Part shown: in pieces, positions 20,142-28,665 of the stretch
Numbering within the stretch: position 1 is the first letter of the stretch
How the letters are laid out: each line of letters begins with the position of its first letter
Assembly: GCF_002234535.1 (NCBI RefSeq)
Contig: NZ_CP022521.1
Coordinates: forward strand, 5,874,001-5,938,000
Length of the DNA stretch: 64,000 nt
Source: Actinoalloteichus hoggarensis
Lineage (GTDB): Bacteria; Actinomycetota; Actinomycetes; Mycobacteriales; Pseudonocardiaceae
Reading direction: 5' to 3'
Made by a program: the position numbers and the translations under genes
Notes under the pieces: generated by a model
Database searches by the model: none
Seen by the model: the letters and a program-made list of their open reading frames with translations, nothing else
Told to the model about the DNA's origin: nothing

Positions 20142-20760
20142 GCCGTCCCATCTTGCCCCATCACCGCCCGGATACCCCCCGAACGGAGGTACCCATACCG
20201 ACCGGCGGTGGGATTCCTGCGGCAGATGGGACTCGGTGATACCGCTGGGACGAATTCTCACGGACGCTCGCTCGGCTGCCTGCCGTGTGCGCCGCGAACA
20301 CATGTGGCCGGGGTGGAGCACGCACGGCGTGGAGGGGGTCCGCCGCGGGCTCGGCCGGGCCTGCCGAGGCCGCCGGACGCCGCCGACCGACCCGATCGCC
20401 GATCAACCGACCGCCGAACCCCGAGGCACCAGCCGAGCCCGACAGGCCGCGAGTACGGGTTCGCGAGTGCGTGAGTCAGCAGGACAGCAGGTCAGGTCAG
20501 TCAGCAAGAAGGTAAGTGAGTCGGCGAGTCGGCGAGTCGGCGAGTCGGCGAGTCCAGGTGTCGGTCAGTGAATCCGCGTGTCAACGAGCGGCGAGCCACG
20601 CCCGACCGGCGCAGGCCTCCGACCCGAACCAGCCCGCCCGCTCATGCCGGGGGAAAGAAGCCGGGCGCCCCCGATGTCCGGCCCCCGAACATCGAGGACG
20701 CCCCGGTGCGGACCGCCGCGCCCACCGCCGCGGTCCGCCACGCTCACGAGCCCGACCGGC
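20142..20760. other. Gene-free stretch with a tandem repeat
   Basis: About 620 bases with no gene I can support. It lies upstream of the M20 pair and downstream of the TIM-barrel operon and so should carry the M20 promoter (minus strand). It contains the 8-base tandem repeat at 20518-20554 and, just before it, several near-repeats of gtcag/cagca. Confidence 0.5.
20518..20554. repeat. 8-bp tandem repeat (tcggcgag)n
   Basis: Four exact copies of TCGGCGAG (20521-20552), flanked by partial copies (GAG at 20518, TC at 20553). It lies in the intergenic region downstream of the TIM-barrel operon. Such repeats can vary in copy number by slippage. Confidence 0.9.
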
Positions 20761-21648
20761 TCAGAAGCGCAGGTCGGTCAGGTACCGGTACCCCACCCGC
20801 GCCGTCTCCAACGGGTCGGCCGGGTCGTCGTGCTCGACCACGTACTCCCGCACCCCGGTCAGCCAGGTCTTGCGGAAGATCCGGCCGAAGTCCACCGTCC
20901 CGGTGCCCAGGTCGGCCCAGGTCCCGTCCTCGGCACGGTCCTTGACGTGGAACTGCTTCACCCGGCCGAAGTTCTTCCAGACGTAGGAGATCGGGTCGAC
21001 CTCGGCGTCGATGACCCAGAACAGGTCCAGCTCCAGGTGGACGTTCCAGGAGCGTGCCTGCCGGGTGATGATGTCCATCGGCCGCTGCCTGCCCTGCACG
21101 GCCTGGAACTCGTGCGCGTGGTTGTGATAGCCGAACTGGATGCCCACCCGTCGGGCCTGCTCGCCCGCCGCGTCGAGCCGCCGGGCGAAGTCACGCCACT
21201 CCTGCGCGGTCTCGAAGTCCGCGTAGGGCACCGACAGGTACTGCTGCCCGAGGGTGCGCGCGTCCTCCAGCGTCGCGGCGAAGTCGCCGTCGATACCGGA
21301 GTGACTGGAGGTCGCCCGCAGACCGTAGCGGTCCAGCAGCGCCCGGAACTCGGCTGCCGTGCGACCGTAGGTACCTGCCAGCTCCACCTTGCGGTAGCCG
21401 ATGGCGGCCAGCTCGCGCAGGGTGCCCTCGGTGTCCTCCTCCAGCAGCGACCGCAGCGTGTAGAGCTGGATGCTGATGGCGTCCTTGGGCACCCGCAGCC
21501 GACCCAGCGCCGTGGTCGCGGACGCGGCGTCGGCCGTCGTGCTCGCCGCGGCGGTGCCGCCCAGCGCGACCACCGCGCCGAGTCCGAGCGCGGCACCCGC
21601 CGCACCCCTGAGCATCGAACGTCTGGATAACGAACCGTCGTGTGTCAT
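20761..21648 (-). CDS. Tat-exported TIM-barrel sugar isomerase/lyase-like protein
   Basis: A 295-residue protein of the xylose-isomerase-like TIM barrel family (AP endonuclease 2 fold). Residues 1-36 are a twin-arginine signal (SRRSMLRG, then an Ala/Gly/Leu core), so it should fold with its metal in the cytosol and act outside the membrane. Barrel motifs include AISIQLYTLRSLLEED, GYHNHAHEFQ (His/Glu metal site), LELDLFWVIDAEVDP and FHVKDRAEDGTW. Exported members of this fold act on sugars, including as 3-keto-glycoside 1,2-lyases; that role is suggested here by the DUF1080 protein and oxidoreductase nearby. AGGAGAGG precedes the ATG, with the G-rich repeat at 21669 just upstream. Confidence 0.83.
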   Translation of the reverse strand: MTHDGSLSRRSMLRGAAGAALGLGAVVALGGTAAASTTADAASATTALGRLRVPKDAISIQLYTLRSLLEEDTEGTLRELAAIGYRKVELAGTYGRTAAEFRALLDRYGLRATSSHSGIDGDFAATLEDARTLGQQYLSVPYADFETAQEWRDFARRLDAAGEQARRVGIQFGYHNHAHEFQAVQGRQRPMDIITRQARSWNVHLELDLFWVIDAEVDPISYVWKNFGRVKQFHVKDRAEDGTWADLGTGTVDFGRIFRKTWLTGVREYVVEHDDPADPLETARVGYRYLTDLRF

Positions 21649-21668
21649 CGTCGACCTCTCCTCATCAC

Positions 21669-21708
21669 GATTCCCCGATTCCCCGATTCCCCGATTCCCC
21701 GATCCCCC
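21669..21708 (-). repeat. 8-bp tandem repeat with G-quadruplex potential in the mRNA
   Basis: Four copies of GATTCCCC and a fifth GATCCCCC on the plus strand. The minus strand, which is the mRNA sense, reads G5-ATC-G4-AATC-G4-AATC-G4-AATC-G4, five G-tracts of four or more with loops of three or four bases. It lies between two co-directional TIM-barrel genes, about 20 bases upstream of the second gene's ribosome site. Confidence 0.85.
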
Positions 21709-21722
21709 GGGCACTGGTGTGC

Positions 21723-22727
21723 TCAGCTCTTGGAGCTGAACGCGGCGTCGAAGGCAGCGTTCGGCTTGTCGAAGAGCAGTCCCCTGATGAAGCCGACCGC
21801 CTCGGCGGCGCCGCGCAGCCGGTCCATGCCCGCGTCCTCCCACTCCACCGAGATCGGGCCCTGATAGCCGATGTGGTTGAGGGCGCGGAAGGACTCCTCC
21901 CAGTTCACGTCGCCGTGGCCGGTGGAGACGAAGTCCCAGCCCCGACGCGCGTGCGCCCAGGCGAGATGCGAGCCGAGCCTGCCGTTGCGACCGTCGAACC
22001 GCTTCTTCGTGTCCTTGCAGTCCACGTGGTAGATGCGGTCGGCGAAGTCGAGGATGAAGCCCACCGGGTCCAGGTCCTGCCACACGAAGTGGGAGGGGTC
22101 CCAGTTCAGCCCGAAGGCGGGTCGCCTGCCGACGGCCTCCAGCGTGCGCTCGGTCGTCCAGTAGTCGTAGGCGATCTCCGAGGGGTGGACCTCATGGGCG
22201 AAGCGCACGCCGACCTCGTCGAAGACGTCGAGGATCGGGTTCCACCGATCGGCGAAGTCCTGGTAGCCGTCGTCGATGACCTCCTGCGACACCGGCGGGA
22301 ACATCGCGACGTACTTCCAGATCTTCGATCCGGTGAAGCCGACCACGGTGTCGACGCCGAGTTTCGCCGCCGCCCGTGCCGTGTCGGCCATCTCGGCGGC
22401 GGCCCGCTGTCGGACGCCCTCCGGCTCGCCGTCGCCCCAGATCCTGGCGGGCAGGATGTTCTGGTGACGGTGGTCGATGGGGTCGTCGCACACCGCCTGG
22501 CCGACCAGGTGATTCGAGATCGTCCAGACCTTCAGGCCGTGCCGGGCGAGGATGTCGAGCCTGCCCTGGACGTAGTCGTCCTCCGCGAGGGCACGGTCCA
22601 CCTCGAAGTGGTCGCCGGAGCAGGCGATCTCCAGGCCGTCGTATCCCCATTCGGACGCGAGTCGACAGACCTCCTCGAACGGGAGGTCGGCCCACTGTCC
22701 GGTGAACAGCGTGATGGGTCGGGTCAT
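21723..22727 (-). CDS. TIM-barrel sugar phosphate isomerase/epimerase-like protein
   Basis: A 334-residue cytosolic protein of the xylose-isomerase-like TIM barrel family. Conserved pieces are [32 protein letters not shown] (Glu metal ligand), [13 protein letters not shown] (Asp/His), [11 protein letters not shown] and the closing [14 protein letters not shown]. Close relatives sit beside Gfo/Idh/MocA oxidoreductases in sugar or cyclitol catabolism; the substrate is unknown. AAGGGAA precedes the ATG. It is the first of two TIM-barrel genes on this strand, 74 bases before the Tat-exported one. Confidence 0.83.
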   Translation of the reverse strand: MTRPITLFTGQWADLPFEEVCRLASEWGYDGLEIACSGDHFEVDRALAEDDYVQGRLDILARHGLKVWTISNHLVGQAVCDDPIDHRHQNILPARIWGDGEPEGVRQRAAAEMADTARAAAKLGVDTVVGFTGSKIWKYVAMFPPVSQEVIDDGYQDFADRWNPILDVFDEVGVRFAHEVHPSEIAYDYWTTERTLEAVGRRPAFGLNWDPSHFVWQDLDPVGFILDFADRIYHVDCKDTKKRFDGRNGRLGSHLAWAHARRGWDFVSTGHGDVNWEESFRALNHIGYQGPISVEWEDAGMDRLRGAAEAVGFIRGLLFDKPNAAFDAAFSSKS

Positions 22728-22802
22728 CGCGGATTCCCTTCGGTGTGTCGTCACCAGGTGACGGGTGTGTCGATGTGGCGGTGCGCGACCGCCCTTGCGG
22801 AA

Positions 22803-23129
22803 TCAGCCGTCGCGGGCCTTCTTCCTGATCCGTCGGCCGTAGAAGACCAGGGCGAACAGCGCCGCGGCGGTGACCAGGGCGAGGACCTGCCCGCCCGCCT
22901 CACCGCTGAAGAGCGGGCCGTCCTCGCTGCCCGTCTCCTCCCCCGGCTCCGAGGTCTCGGTGGCGGGTGCCGTGGTGTCCTCGGCGCCCGCGGCGTGCGG
23001 GATCGAGGTGCCCGCGACGGGGGAACCCGCGGGTGCCGGGCCCGCGGCGGCCGTCGCGACACCGACCGGGATTAACATCAGCAGCAGCCACAGGGCGGCG
23101 GCCGGCAGGGATCGAAGCGCTGTGCGCAT
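22803..23129 (-). CDS. Small secreted/membrane protein
   Basis: A 108-residue protein with a strong AGGAGGA ribosome site. It has an N-terminal signal (LWLLLMLIPVGVATAAA), a Pro/Thr/Glu-rich exported middle and a C-terminal membrane helix followed by RRIRKKARDG, an arrangement like sortase substrates but with no LPxTG motif. Probably anchored by the C-terminal helix with a short positive cytosolic end. It lies between the Ebo-type operon and the TIM-barrel genes on the same strand. I do not recognise a family. Confidence 0.65.
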   Translation of the reverse strand: MRTALRSLPAAALWLLLMLIPVGVATAAAGPAPAGSPVAGTSIPHAAGAEDTTAPATETSEPGEETGSEDGPLFSGEAGGQVLALVTAAALFALVFYGRRIRKKARDG

Positions 23130-23265
23130 CGCGTCCTCCTGTCTTCCTGTGCTAGCGGGAGATCTCGACACACCGAAGGAGAGATCCGACGGTGTCGAGT
23201 CTGCCCGGCCGCACGGCCCATGGTCATCCGACTTCGGGTTCGATCTGCGAGCTGTCGACGAATGG

Positions 23266-24669
23266 TCAGGGCGTCTGCCCGTCCAGCCCCTGGAGACTCA
23301 GGAGCAGGTCGCGCACGTCCGTCGCGGCCAGCCGCCCGTCGCGTTCCACCCGCTCCGGAACCCGAGGGTCCGAACAGAGCAGGATCGGGCCGTCCTGTGG
23401 GGAGTCCGGCAGCCGGCCGTGTGATCCCCGCACCGGCGACGGGTCGAGCGGCACCACGTTCATCGCGTACCGCAGTCCGACCTTCTTACGCACCAGGTTC
23501 GTCGCCGCCTTCGCCTTGACCATCGGATCGGTCGGGTCGAAGAACAACTCCGCCGGGTCGTAGCCGGGCTTGCGGTGGATGTCGACGCCCTTGGCGAAGT
23601 CGGGCGCGGCGGCGTCGTCGAGCCAGTAGTAGTAGGTGAACCAGGCGCGCGGCTCGGCCACCGCGACGAGTTCGCCCGCCCGTTCGTGGTCGATGCCGTA
23701 GCGCGCCTGCTGTTCCCGATCGAGGACCTCGTCGACGCCGGGCAGGCCCGCGACGATCTCCCGCACTCTCGGCAGGTCGGCCGGGTCGGCGACGTAGACG
23801 TGGGCGACCTGGTGATCGGCCACGGCGAAGGCCCGCGAGGCCCACGGGTCGAGGTATTCCATGCCCGCCTGCCGGTAGACCTCCAGCAGCCCCTCCCGTC
23901 GCAGCGCGCGGTTGACGTCCACCGGCTGGTCGACCGAGGTGATGCCGTACTCGCTCAACGCCACCACGGAGGCCTGCTGCCTGCGGGCCTCGGCCAGCAG
24001 CGGCGCCAGCTCGGCGTCCACGGCGCGGGCGGCGGCCACGGCCTGCGCCGAGTCGGGCCCGAACCGCTGGAGGTCGTAGTCCAGATGCGGCACGTAGACC
24101 ATCAGCAGCTCGGGTCGGTGTCGTTCCAGGACTCGGGTCGCCGCCTGGGCGACCCACCGGCTGGAGGCGATCGACGCGGTGGGACCCCAGTACTGGAAGA
24201 GTGGGAACTCGCCGAGTTCGGTGGTGAGCTCGTCGTGCAGGGTCACCGGGCGCGTGTAGCAGTCCGGCGACTTGCGGCCGTCGGCGTGGTAGACGGGGCG
24301 AGGCGTGACCAGCATGTCCGTGGAGGCGCCCATCGCGTACCACCAGCAGATGTTGGCGGCCCGATAGCCGGGGTGCGCCGCCTTGGCGGTCTCCCACACC
24401 TTCTCGCCCCGCACCAGCCGGTTGTGCTGCCGCCACAGGTAGACCTCGCCGAGGTCGCGGAAGTACCAGCCGTTGCCGACGATGCCGTGCTGGGCAGGCG
24501 TCAAACCGGTGAGGAAGGTCGACTGGACGCTGCAGGTGACCGCGGGCAGCACGGTGCCGAGTTCGGCCTGCCAGCCCGCCTTGCCCAGCGCGGCCAGGTT
24601 GGGCATGTGCGCCAGCAGCCGAGGGGTCATGCCGACCACGTCGAGCAGCACCAGTGGCTTCATCCTCAT
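23266..24669 (-). CDS. EboF-like type I phosphodiesterase/alkaline-phosphatase-fold protein
   Basis: A 467-residue member of the alkaline phosphatase superfamily (nucleotide pyrophosphatase/phosphodiesterase type). Asp10 (LLDVVGMTP) and the nucleophile candidate Thr45 (PAVTCSVQSTFLTG) are present. Other usual metal ligands differ: the D-x-x-G-H-x-x-G-P motif reads DYDLQRFGP (His to Gln201), and SDHG reads SEYG (Asp240 to Glu, His241 to Tyr). It is the last gene of the Ebo-type operon. The ATG at 24669 overlaps the EboE stop (ATGA); a second ATG at 24663 is better spaced from GGAGG. Role in the pathway unknown. Confidence 0.82.
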   Translation of the reverse strand: MRMKPLVLLDVVGMTPRLLAHMPNLAALGKAGWQAELGTVLPAVTCSVQSTFLTGLTPAQHGIVGNGWYFRDLGEVYLWRQHNRLVRGEKVWETAKAAHPGYRAANICWWYAMGASTDMLVTPRPVYHADGRKSPDCYTRPVTLHDELTTELGEFPLFQYWGPTASIASSRWVAQAATRVLERHRPELLMVYVPHLDYDLQRFGPDSAQAVAAARAVDAELAPLLAEARRQQASVVALSEYGITSVDQPVDVNRALRREGLLEVYRQAGMEYLDPWASRAFAVADHQVAHVYVADPADLPRVREIVAGLPGVDEVLDREQQARYGIDHERAGELVAVAEPRAWFTYYYWLDDAAAPDFAKGVDIHRKPGYDPAELFFDPTDPMVKAKAATNLVRKKVGLRYAMNVVPLDPSPVRGSHGRLPDSPQDGPILLCSDPRVPERVERDGRLAATDVRDLLLSLQGLDGQTP

Positions 24670-25829
24670 ACCTCCTCCACGTCGGTGATCAGGTTCTCCG
24701 TCGCCCAGGTGAGCTCGGCGGCGATGCCGTCCACGAGCTCGGCGTCCGAGCGCGGTGTCGTCTCCGTGGTCTGCGTCGTCGCCCGGCCGGTGCCCGCTCG
24801 GGGCAGCACGCTCCAGGTGTAGGTCTCCACCTCCAGGTGCGGCCGGAACTCCTGCCCGTGGCGCAGCGCGGTGACCGCCTCCCGCAGCACCCAGGTGGTG
24901 GAGCGCAGCGGGGCTACGGGCTGCGCGTGCAGCGGGACGTGGAAGTGCACCCGCCACGGTCCGAGGCCGGGCAGTTCGCTCGCGGCCTGCGGCAGGTCGT
25001 CGACGGCGCGGACCTGCTGATCCGGACCGAGTTCGCGCACCTGGTGCAGGTATCTCGGCTCGTCGAAGTGGGCCAGCGCCGCCTTGGTCGCCCGGCTCTG
25101 CGGTCGGTCGACCTGGAGGGCCGCCGAGGCCTGCACCTTGACGACGTCCAGGCCCGCGGCCTTGACGGCGGCGACGGTCTCGGTCGGGTCGGCGAAGGAC
25201 ACGGCGAGGTGGCAGGTGTCCAGGCACAGTCCGATGTAGGCGGGGTCGACGCGGCCGGACAGCCAGTCCACCGCGTCGGCGACGGTGTCGAGGACGCAGC
25301 CGGGCTCCGGCTCCACCGCCAGTCGGATCGGCCTGCCGATCCGACGGTGCAGTTCCCGCAGACCCAGCGTCAGCTCGTCGACGGCACCCAGCGCGAGCAT
25401 CTCGTCGGCGATGCTCCACGGCTGCCGCCAGCCCAGCGGCAGGGTGGAGATGCTGCCGTGGTCCGCCCCGTCGGGCAGCAGGTCGGCGAGCACCGTCGCG
25501 CAGTCCATCGTGTACTTGAGCCGGGACCGCTCGGTCCAGCGGGGCCGGTACACGGCGTGCTTCACCACCTCCTGGTGGAAGCCGCCGTAGGGGAAGGCGT
25601 TGAGGGTGTGCACCTCCAGGCCCCTGGCCCGGAGTTCCGCGGCGAGTCTGGCGCGGGCCTCGGCGTCCTCGGCCAGGCCGGCCGCCACGTCGGCGGCGAG
25701 CCACAGTCCGACGCCGAGCCGGTCGGCGCCCAGTCTGCGCCGCACCGGCTCCGCGTAGTCGTCGAGCTGGGCGAGGATGCCGGCCAGGTCCTCCGCGGGA
25801 TGCACGTTGGTGCAGTAGGAGAGCGTCAT
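24666..25829 (-). CDS. eboE: Metabolite traffic protein EboE
   Basis: A 387-residue TIM-barrel protein of the EboE family. Family features include the start LSYCTNVHPAEDLAGILAQL, LEVHTLNAFPYGGFH, RLAVEPEPGCVLDT (Glu ligand), GLCLDTCHLAVSF and VKVQASAALQVDRPQSR, ending with HLEVETYTWSVLP. In cyanobacteria the ebo genes are needed to move a scytonemin precursor to the periplasm; whether EboE is an enzyme is unsettled. It overlaps eboB upstream (ATGA at 25826-25829) and the EboF-like gene downstream. Confidence 0.88.
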   Translation of the reverse strand: MTLSYCTNVHPAEDLAGILAQLDDYAEPVRRRLGADRLGVGLWLAADVAAGLAEDAEARARLAAELRARGLEVHTLNAFPYGGFHQEVVKHAVYRPRWTERSRLKYTMDCATVLADLLPDGADHGSISTLPLGWRQPWSIADEMLALGAVDELTLGLRELHRRIGRPIRLAVEPEPGCVLDTVADAVDWLSGRVDPAYIGLCLDTCHLAVSFADPTETVAAVKAAGLDVVKVQASAALQVDRPQSRATKAALAHFDEPRYLHQVRELGPDQQVRAVDDLPQAASELPGLGPWRVHFHVPLHAQPVAPLRSTTWVLREAVTALRHGQEFRPHLEVETYTWSVLPRAGTGRATTQTTETTPRSDAELVDGIAAELTWATENLITDVEEV

Positions 25830-26737
25830 CCGGCGCCGCCTGACTCGGCGGCCGTCGCCGGGTCCGGGCGCGCGCCGCGCAGCACGGAGTTGCCTTCGAA
25901 GGTGCCCGTCGCGGTGTTCTCCTCCGTGCCGAATCCGGGCAGCTCCGACAGCTCCAGTCGGCCGCTCTGTCCGTAGAACTCCACCGGGTTGTCCCACAGA
26001 ACGGTCTGGACCTGGCCCGACGAGAAGCCGGCGTCGAGCATCGCCCGGCCGGTCTTGTAGGTCTTGAGCGGATCGGAGCGGCCCCAGTCGGCGGCCGAGT
26101 TCACCAGGATCCGCTCGGTGCCGTACCGCTGGAGCAGCGCGACCATCCGGCGCTCGTCCATCTTGGTGTCGGGGTAGATGGAGAAGCCCATCCAGCAGCC
26201 TGCGTCGGCCACGGCCTCGATGGTGACCTCGTTGAGGTGATCGACGAGGACGCGCCGGGCGGGGATCCCGGACTCGGCCACCACGTCCAGCGTCCGCCTG
26301 GTGCCCTTGGCCTTGTCCCGGTGCGGGGTGTGCACCATGACGGGCAGCTCGTGCTCGCGGGCCAGTTCCAGCTGCCGGGCGAAGACGCGGTCCTCCTCCG
26401 GGGTCATCGAGTCGTAACCGACCTCGCCGACCGCGACCACGCCGTCCTTGGCCAGATACCGGGGCAGGACGTCGAGCACGTCGACGCAGCGCGGATCGTT
26501 GGCCTCCTTCGGGTTGAGCGCGATCGTGCAGTGGTGTCGGATGCCGAACTGCGCTGCGCGGAACCGTTCCCAGCCGATCAGTGCGTCGAAGTAGTCGGTG
26601 AAGGAGGCGACGCTGGTCCTGGGCTGGCCGAGCCAGAACGCCGGTTCCACCAGAGCACGGACTCCCGCGGCGTACATCGCCTCGTAGTCGTCGGTGGTCC
26701 GCGAGGTCATGTGGATGTGCGGGTCGAAGATGCGCAT
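25826..26737 (-). CDS. eboB: TatD-type metal hydrolase EboB
   Basis: A 303-residue TatD-family amidohydrolase. The metal site is visible as DPHIHMTS (HxH), VAVGEVGYD (Glu), MVHTPHRDK (His), VDHLNE (His) and NSAADWG (Asp). This version, with the Ebo-type SFTDYFDALIGWERFR segment, is the cluster-associated branch, not the nuclease TatD. The ATG shares one base with the eboA stop (TGATG), so translation is coupled. Substrate unknown. Confidence 0.87.
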   Translation of the reverse strand: MRIFDPHIHMTSRTTDDYEAMYAAGVRALVEPAFWLGQPRTSVASFTDYFDALIGWERFRAAQFGIRHHCTIALNPKEANDPRCVDVLDVLPRYLAKDGVVAVGEVGYDSMTPEEDRVFARQLELAREHELPVMVHTPHRDKAKGTRRTLDVVAESGIPARRVLVDHLNEVTIEAVADAGCWMGFSIYPDTKMDERRMVALLQRYGTERILVNSAADWGRSDPLKTYKTGRAMLDAGFSSGQVQTVLWDNPVEFYGQSGRLELSELPGFGTEENTATGTFEGNSVLRGARPDPATAAESGGAG

Positions 26738-27507
26738 CAGTGCTGCCTCCCCTGGTCCTGCGTCGGCCTGCTCGACGGATCGGTGTGCGTGCCGCCGGAG
26801 TCGTGAGCGGGGCCCGGCGGAGATCCGTCCGGCCCGGAGGTGGCGGCCTCGGCGGCGCCCGTGCCGTTCCTCGCGACCCGGCCGAGCAGCTCCAGCGCGT
26901 CGGCGGGCACCTCGCGACCCGCCGCGCGACGCTCGGCGGCGAAGTCCTCGACCATCCGCAGCAGCTCGGGATCGGCCCGCTCCGCCAGCCTGGCGACCGC
27001 GGCCAGGGGCACGCCGGTGAACACACACTTCAGCACGCCGTGTCGCCAGCTGTGCGCGTCGAGACGACTCCCGGCGAAGGGTCCCATCGCGGCGGCGACC
27101 AGCCGGACGTCGTTGGCCCGCAGGGCGTCCCGGACCAGGATCAGCGCGGCGTCGACGAGCCGGTCGAGCCCCTCGCCGGGTTCCTGCGCCGCCGTGACGA
27201 CGTCCAGGCCACGCAGGACGCCACGGCGTTCGGCGTCGTCGCCGTAGCGGTAGAGATCGGCGATCTCGGTCGCGACCTGCGTCGGGGAGCAGACCGAGGC
27301 CAGGACGCCGAGCAGCATCACGCGGGTCAGGTCGTCGCGGGTGCCGTGCACCATCCCCTGCGGGTCGGTGTCCGGCTGGAGCACCTCCCGACCGACCTCG
27401 CGCCCCACGGCGGGGAACAGCGTTCGGATCGCCGCCGGGTCGGCGGTGATCCGCCGGGCGGCCTCGGCCTCCCACGGCGACTGCGAAGGGTTCTGCCGCT
27501 CGGTCAC
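26737..27507 (-). CDS. eboA: EboA-domain protein
   Basis: A 256-residue, mostly helical protein of the EboA family, which has no assigned biochemistry. The domain spans about residues 10-215 (AIRTLFPAVGREVGREVL, LTRVMLLGVLASVCSPTQVA, WRHGVLKCVFTGVPLAAVA). The last 40 residues are Gly/Pro/Ser/Thr-rich and probably disordered. The GTG at 27507 overlaps the stop of the upstream isomerase (GTGA), with GGGAGG seven bases upstream. Its presence identifies the operon as Ebo-type. Confidence 0.83.
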   Translation of the reverse strand: MTERQNPSQSPWEAEAARRITADPAAIRTLFPAVGREVGREVLQPDTDPQGMVHGTRDDLTRVMLLGVLASVCSPTQVATEIADLYRYGDDAERRGVLRGLDVVTAAQEPGEGLDRLVDAALILVRDALRANDVRLVAAAMGPFAGSRLDAHSWRHGVLKCVFTGVPLAAVARLAERADPELLRMVEDFAAERRAAGREVPADALELLGRVARNGTGAAEAATSGPDGSPPGPAHDSGGTHTDPSSRPTQDQGRQH

Positions 27508-28583
27508 CTGCTGCCTCCCGAACTCCGACGGTGCGTGGTCTGGTGGGACGCCGAGTCCGCCGGGGCGGTGGCGCTCGACCGGGCCGAGGCGACGACGCTC
27601 GGCCCGGTCGAGAGTGGAGGGACCGCGGCGGGCCGCGCGGAAGACACCCCGGCGGGCCGTGCGGAAGACACCCCGGCGGGCGGTGCCGAGCCGCCTCGTC
27701 GGCCGTCGGGCAGCGCCGCCCGCAGCGCGGCCAGGGAACGTCGGGCGACGGCGGGCGCGGCATGACTGTGTCTCGGCAGCTCGACGGCCGCCAGGCCGCG
27801 GTAGCCGACCTCGTGCAGGGCGGCCAGCGTCGCGGCCAGGTCGAGTCGGCCCTCGCCGAACTCCAGATGCTCGTGCACGCCCGGCATCATGTCGTCGAGC
27901 TGCACGTTCACCAGCAGATCGCCCGCGCGTCGGACGCACTCGGCGGCGTCGACCGGTTCCACGGCCACGCAGTGTCCGACGTCGAGCGTGAGGCGCAGCG
28001 AGTCGGGCTCGCCGAGATCCGCCCGCAACGCGAGGGCCTGATCGAGACGCTCGATCACGTGGCCGGGCTCCGGCTCCAGACCCAGCGGCACGCCGAGCCG
28101 GTCGGCCTCGGCCAGCACCGGTTCGAGCCCGGCCCGAAGCCGTCGCCAGGTCACCTCGGCACCGCTGTCGTCCTCGTCGACGCCCGACCAGCAGGAGACG
28201 CAGTCTGCGCCGAGATCGGCGGCCACGCGCAGCGCCCTGGTGAGGAAGTCGATCCTCGGGGCCTGGTCGTCGCAGACCAGCGTCGGATGGTGTTTGCGCG
28301 TCGGATCGAGCAGGTAACGCGCGCCGGTCTCCACGACCACCCGCAGTCCCAGCTCGGCCAGCCGCGCCGCCACCCGATCGGTCTGTTCTCGCACGTCGGC
28401 CGCGAAGGGGTCGAGATGGGCGTGGTCGAGGGTCAGGGCTACCCCGGTGTAGCCCAGGTCCGCGATCACGGCCAGCGCGTCGAACAGCCGATGGTTGGCG
28501 AAGCCGTTGGTGCCGTAGCCGAGGTCGAAGCCGGTCCCGGGCCGCCCCGAGTCGGGGGCGGCCGAGGACGTCGATTCGGTCAT
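27504..28583 (-). CDS. TIM-barrel sugar isomerase/epimerase of the Ebo-type operon
   Basis: A 359-residue protein. Residues 20-290 form a xylose-isomerase-like TIM barrel: GYGTNGFANHRLFDAL, TLDHAHLDPFAADV, GLEPEPGHVIERLDQ (Glu), LTLDVGHCVAVEP (Asp/His) and VNVQLDDMMPGVHEHLEFGEG. The last 70 residues are a low-complexity Ala/Ser/Pro/Arg tail partly made of an eight-residue repeat (PAGVSSAR) encoded by a 24-bp tandem repeat. It lies between the UbiA gene (82-base gap) and eboA (GTGA overlap). Its place in the operon suggests it processes the cyclitol or sugar intermediate; this is inference. Confidence 0.82.
   Translation of the reverse strand: MTESTSSAAPDSGRPGTGFDLGYGTNGFANHRLFDALAVIADLGYTGVALTLDHAHLDPFAADVREQTDRVAARLAELGLRVVVETGARYLLDPTRKHHPTLVCDDQAPRIDFLTRALRVAADLGADCVSCWSGVDEDDSGAEVTWRRLRAGLEPVLAEADRLGVPLGLEPEPGHVIERLDQALALRADLGEPDSLRLTLDVGHCVAVEPVDAAECVRRAGDLLVNVQLDDMMPGVHEHLEFGEGRLDLAATLAALHEVGYRGLAAVELPRHSHAAPAVARRSLAALRAALPDGRRGGSAPPAGVSSARPAGVSSARPAAVPPLSTGPSVVASARSSATAPADSASHQTTHRRSSGGSR
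27627..27680. repeat. 24-bp tandem repeat inside the isomerase gene
   Basis: Two 24-bp copies (27627-27650 and 27651-27674) differing at one base, followed by a partial third (GGCGGG at 27675). They encode the PAGVSSAR repeats in the protein's C-terminal tail. Copy number is a multiple of three, so changes keep the frame. Confidence 0.85.
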
Positions 28584-28665
28584 TCCGGCAGTCCTCCCCC
28601 GGTGGTCGAGCCGAGAGACGCGGCGGCGCCGCCGATCGGTCGCGGACCGGTGCGCACGGCCGCCG

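Noticed and set aside
20521-20552. Short tandem repeats considered as a CRISPR array
   Set aside because: Units are 8 bp with no spacers, and no cas genes are present.
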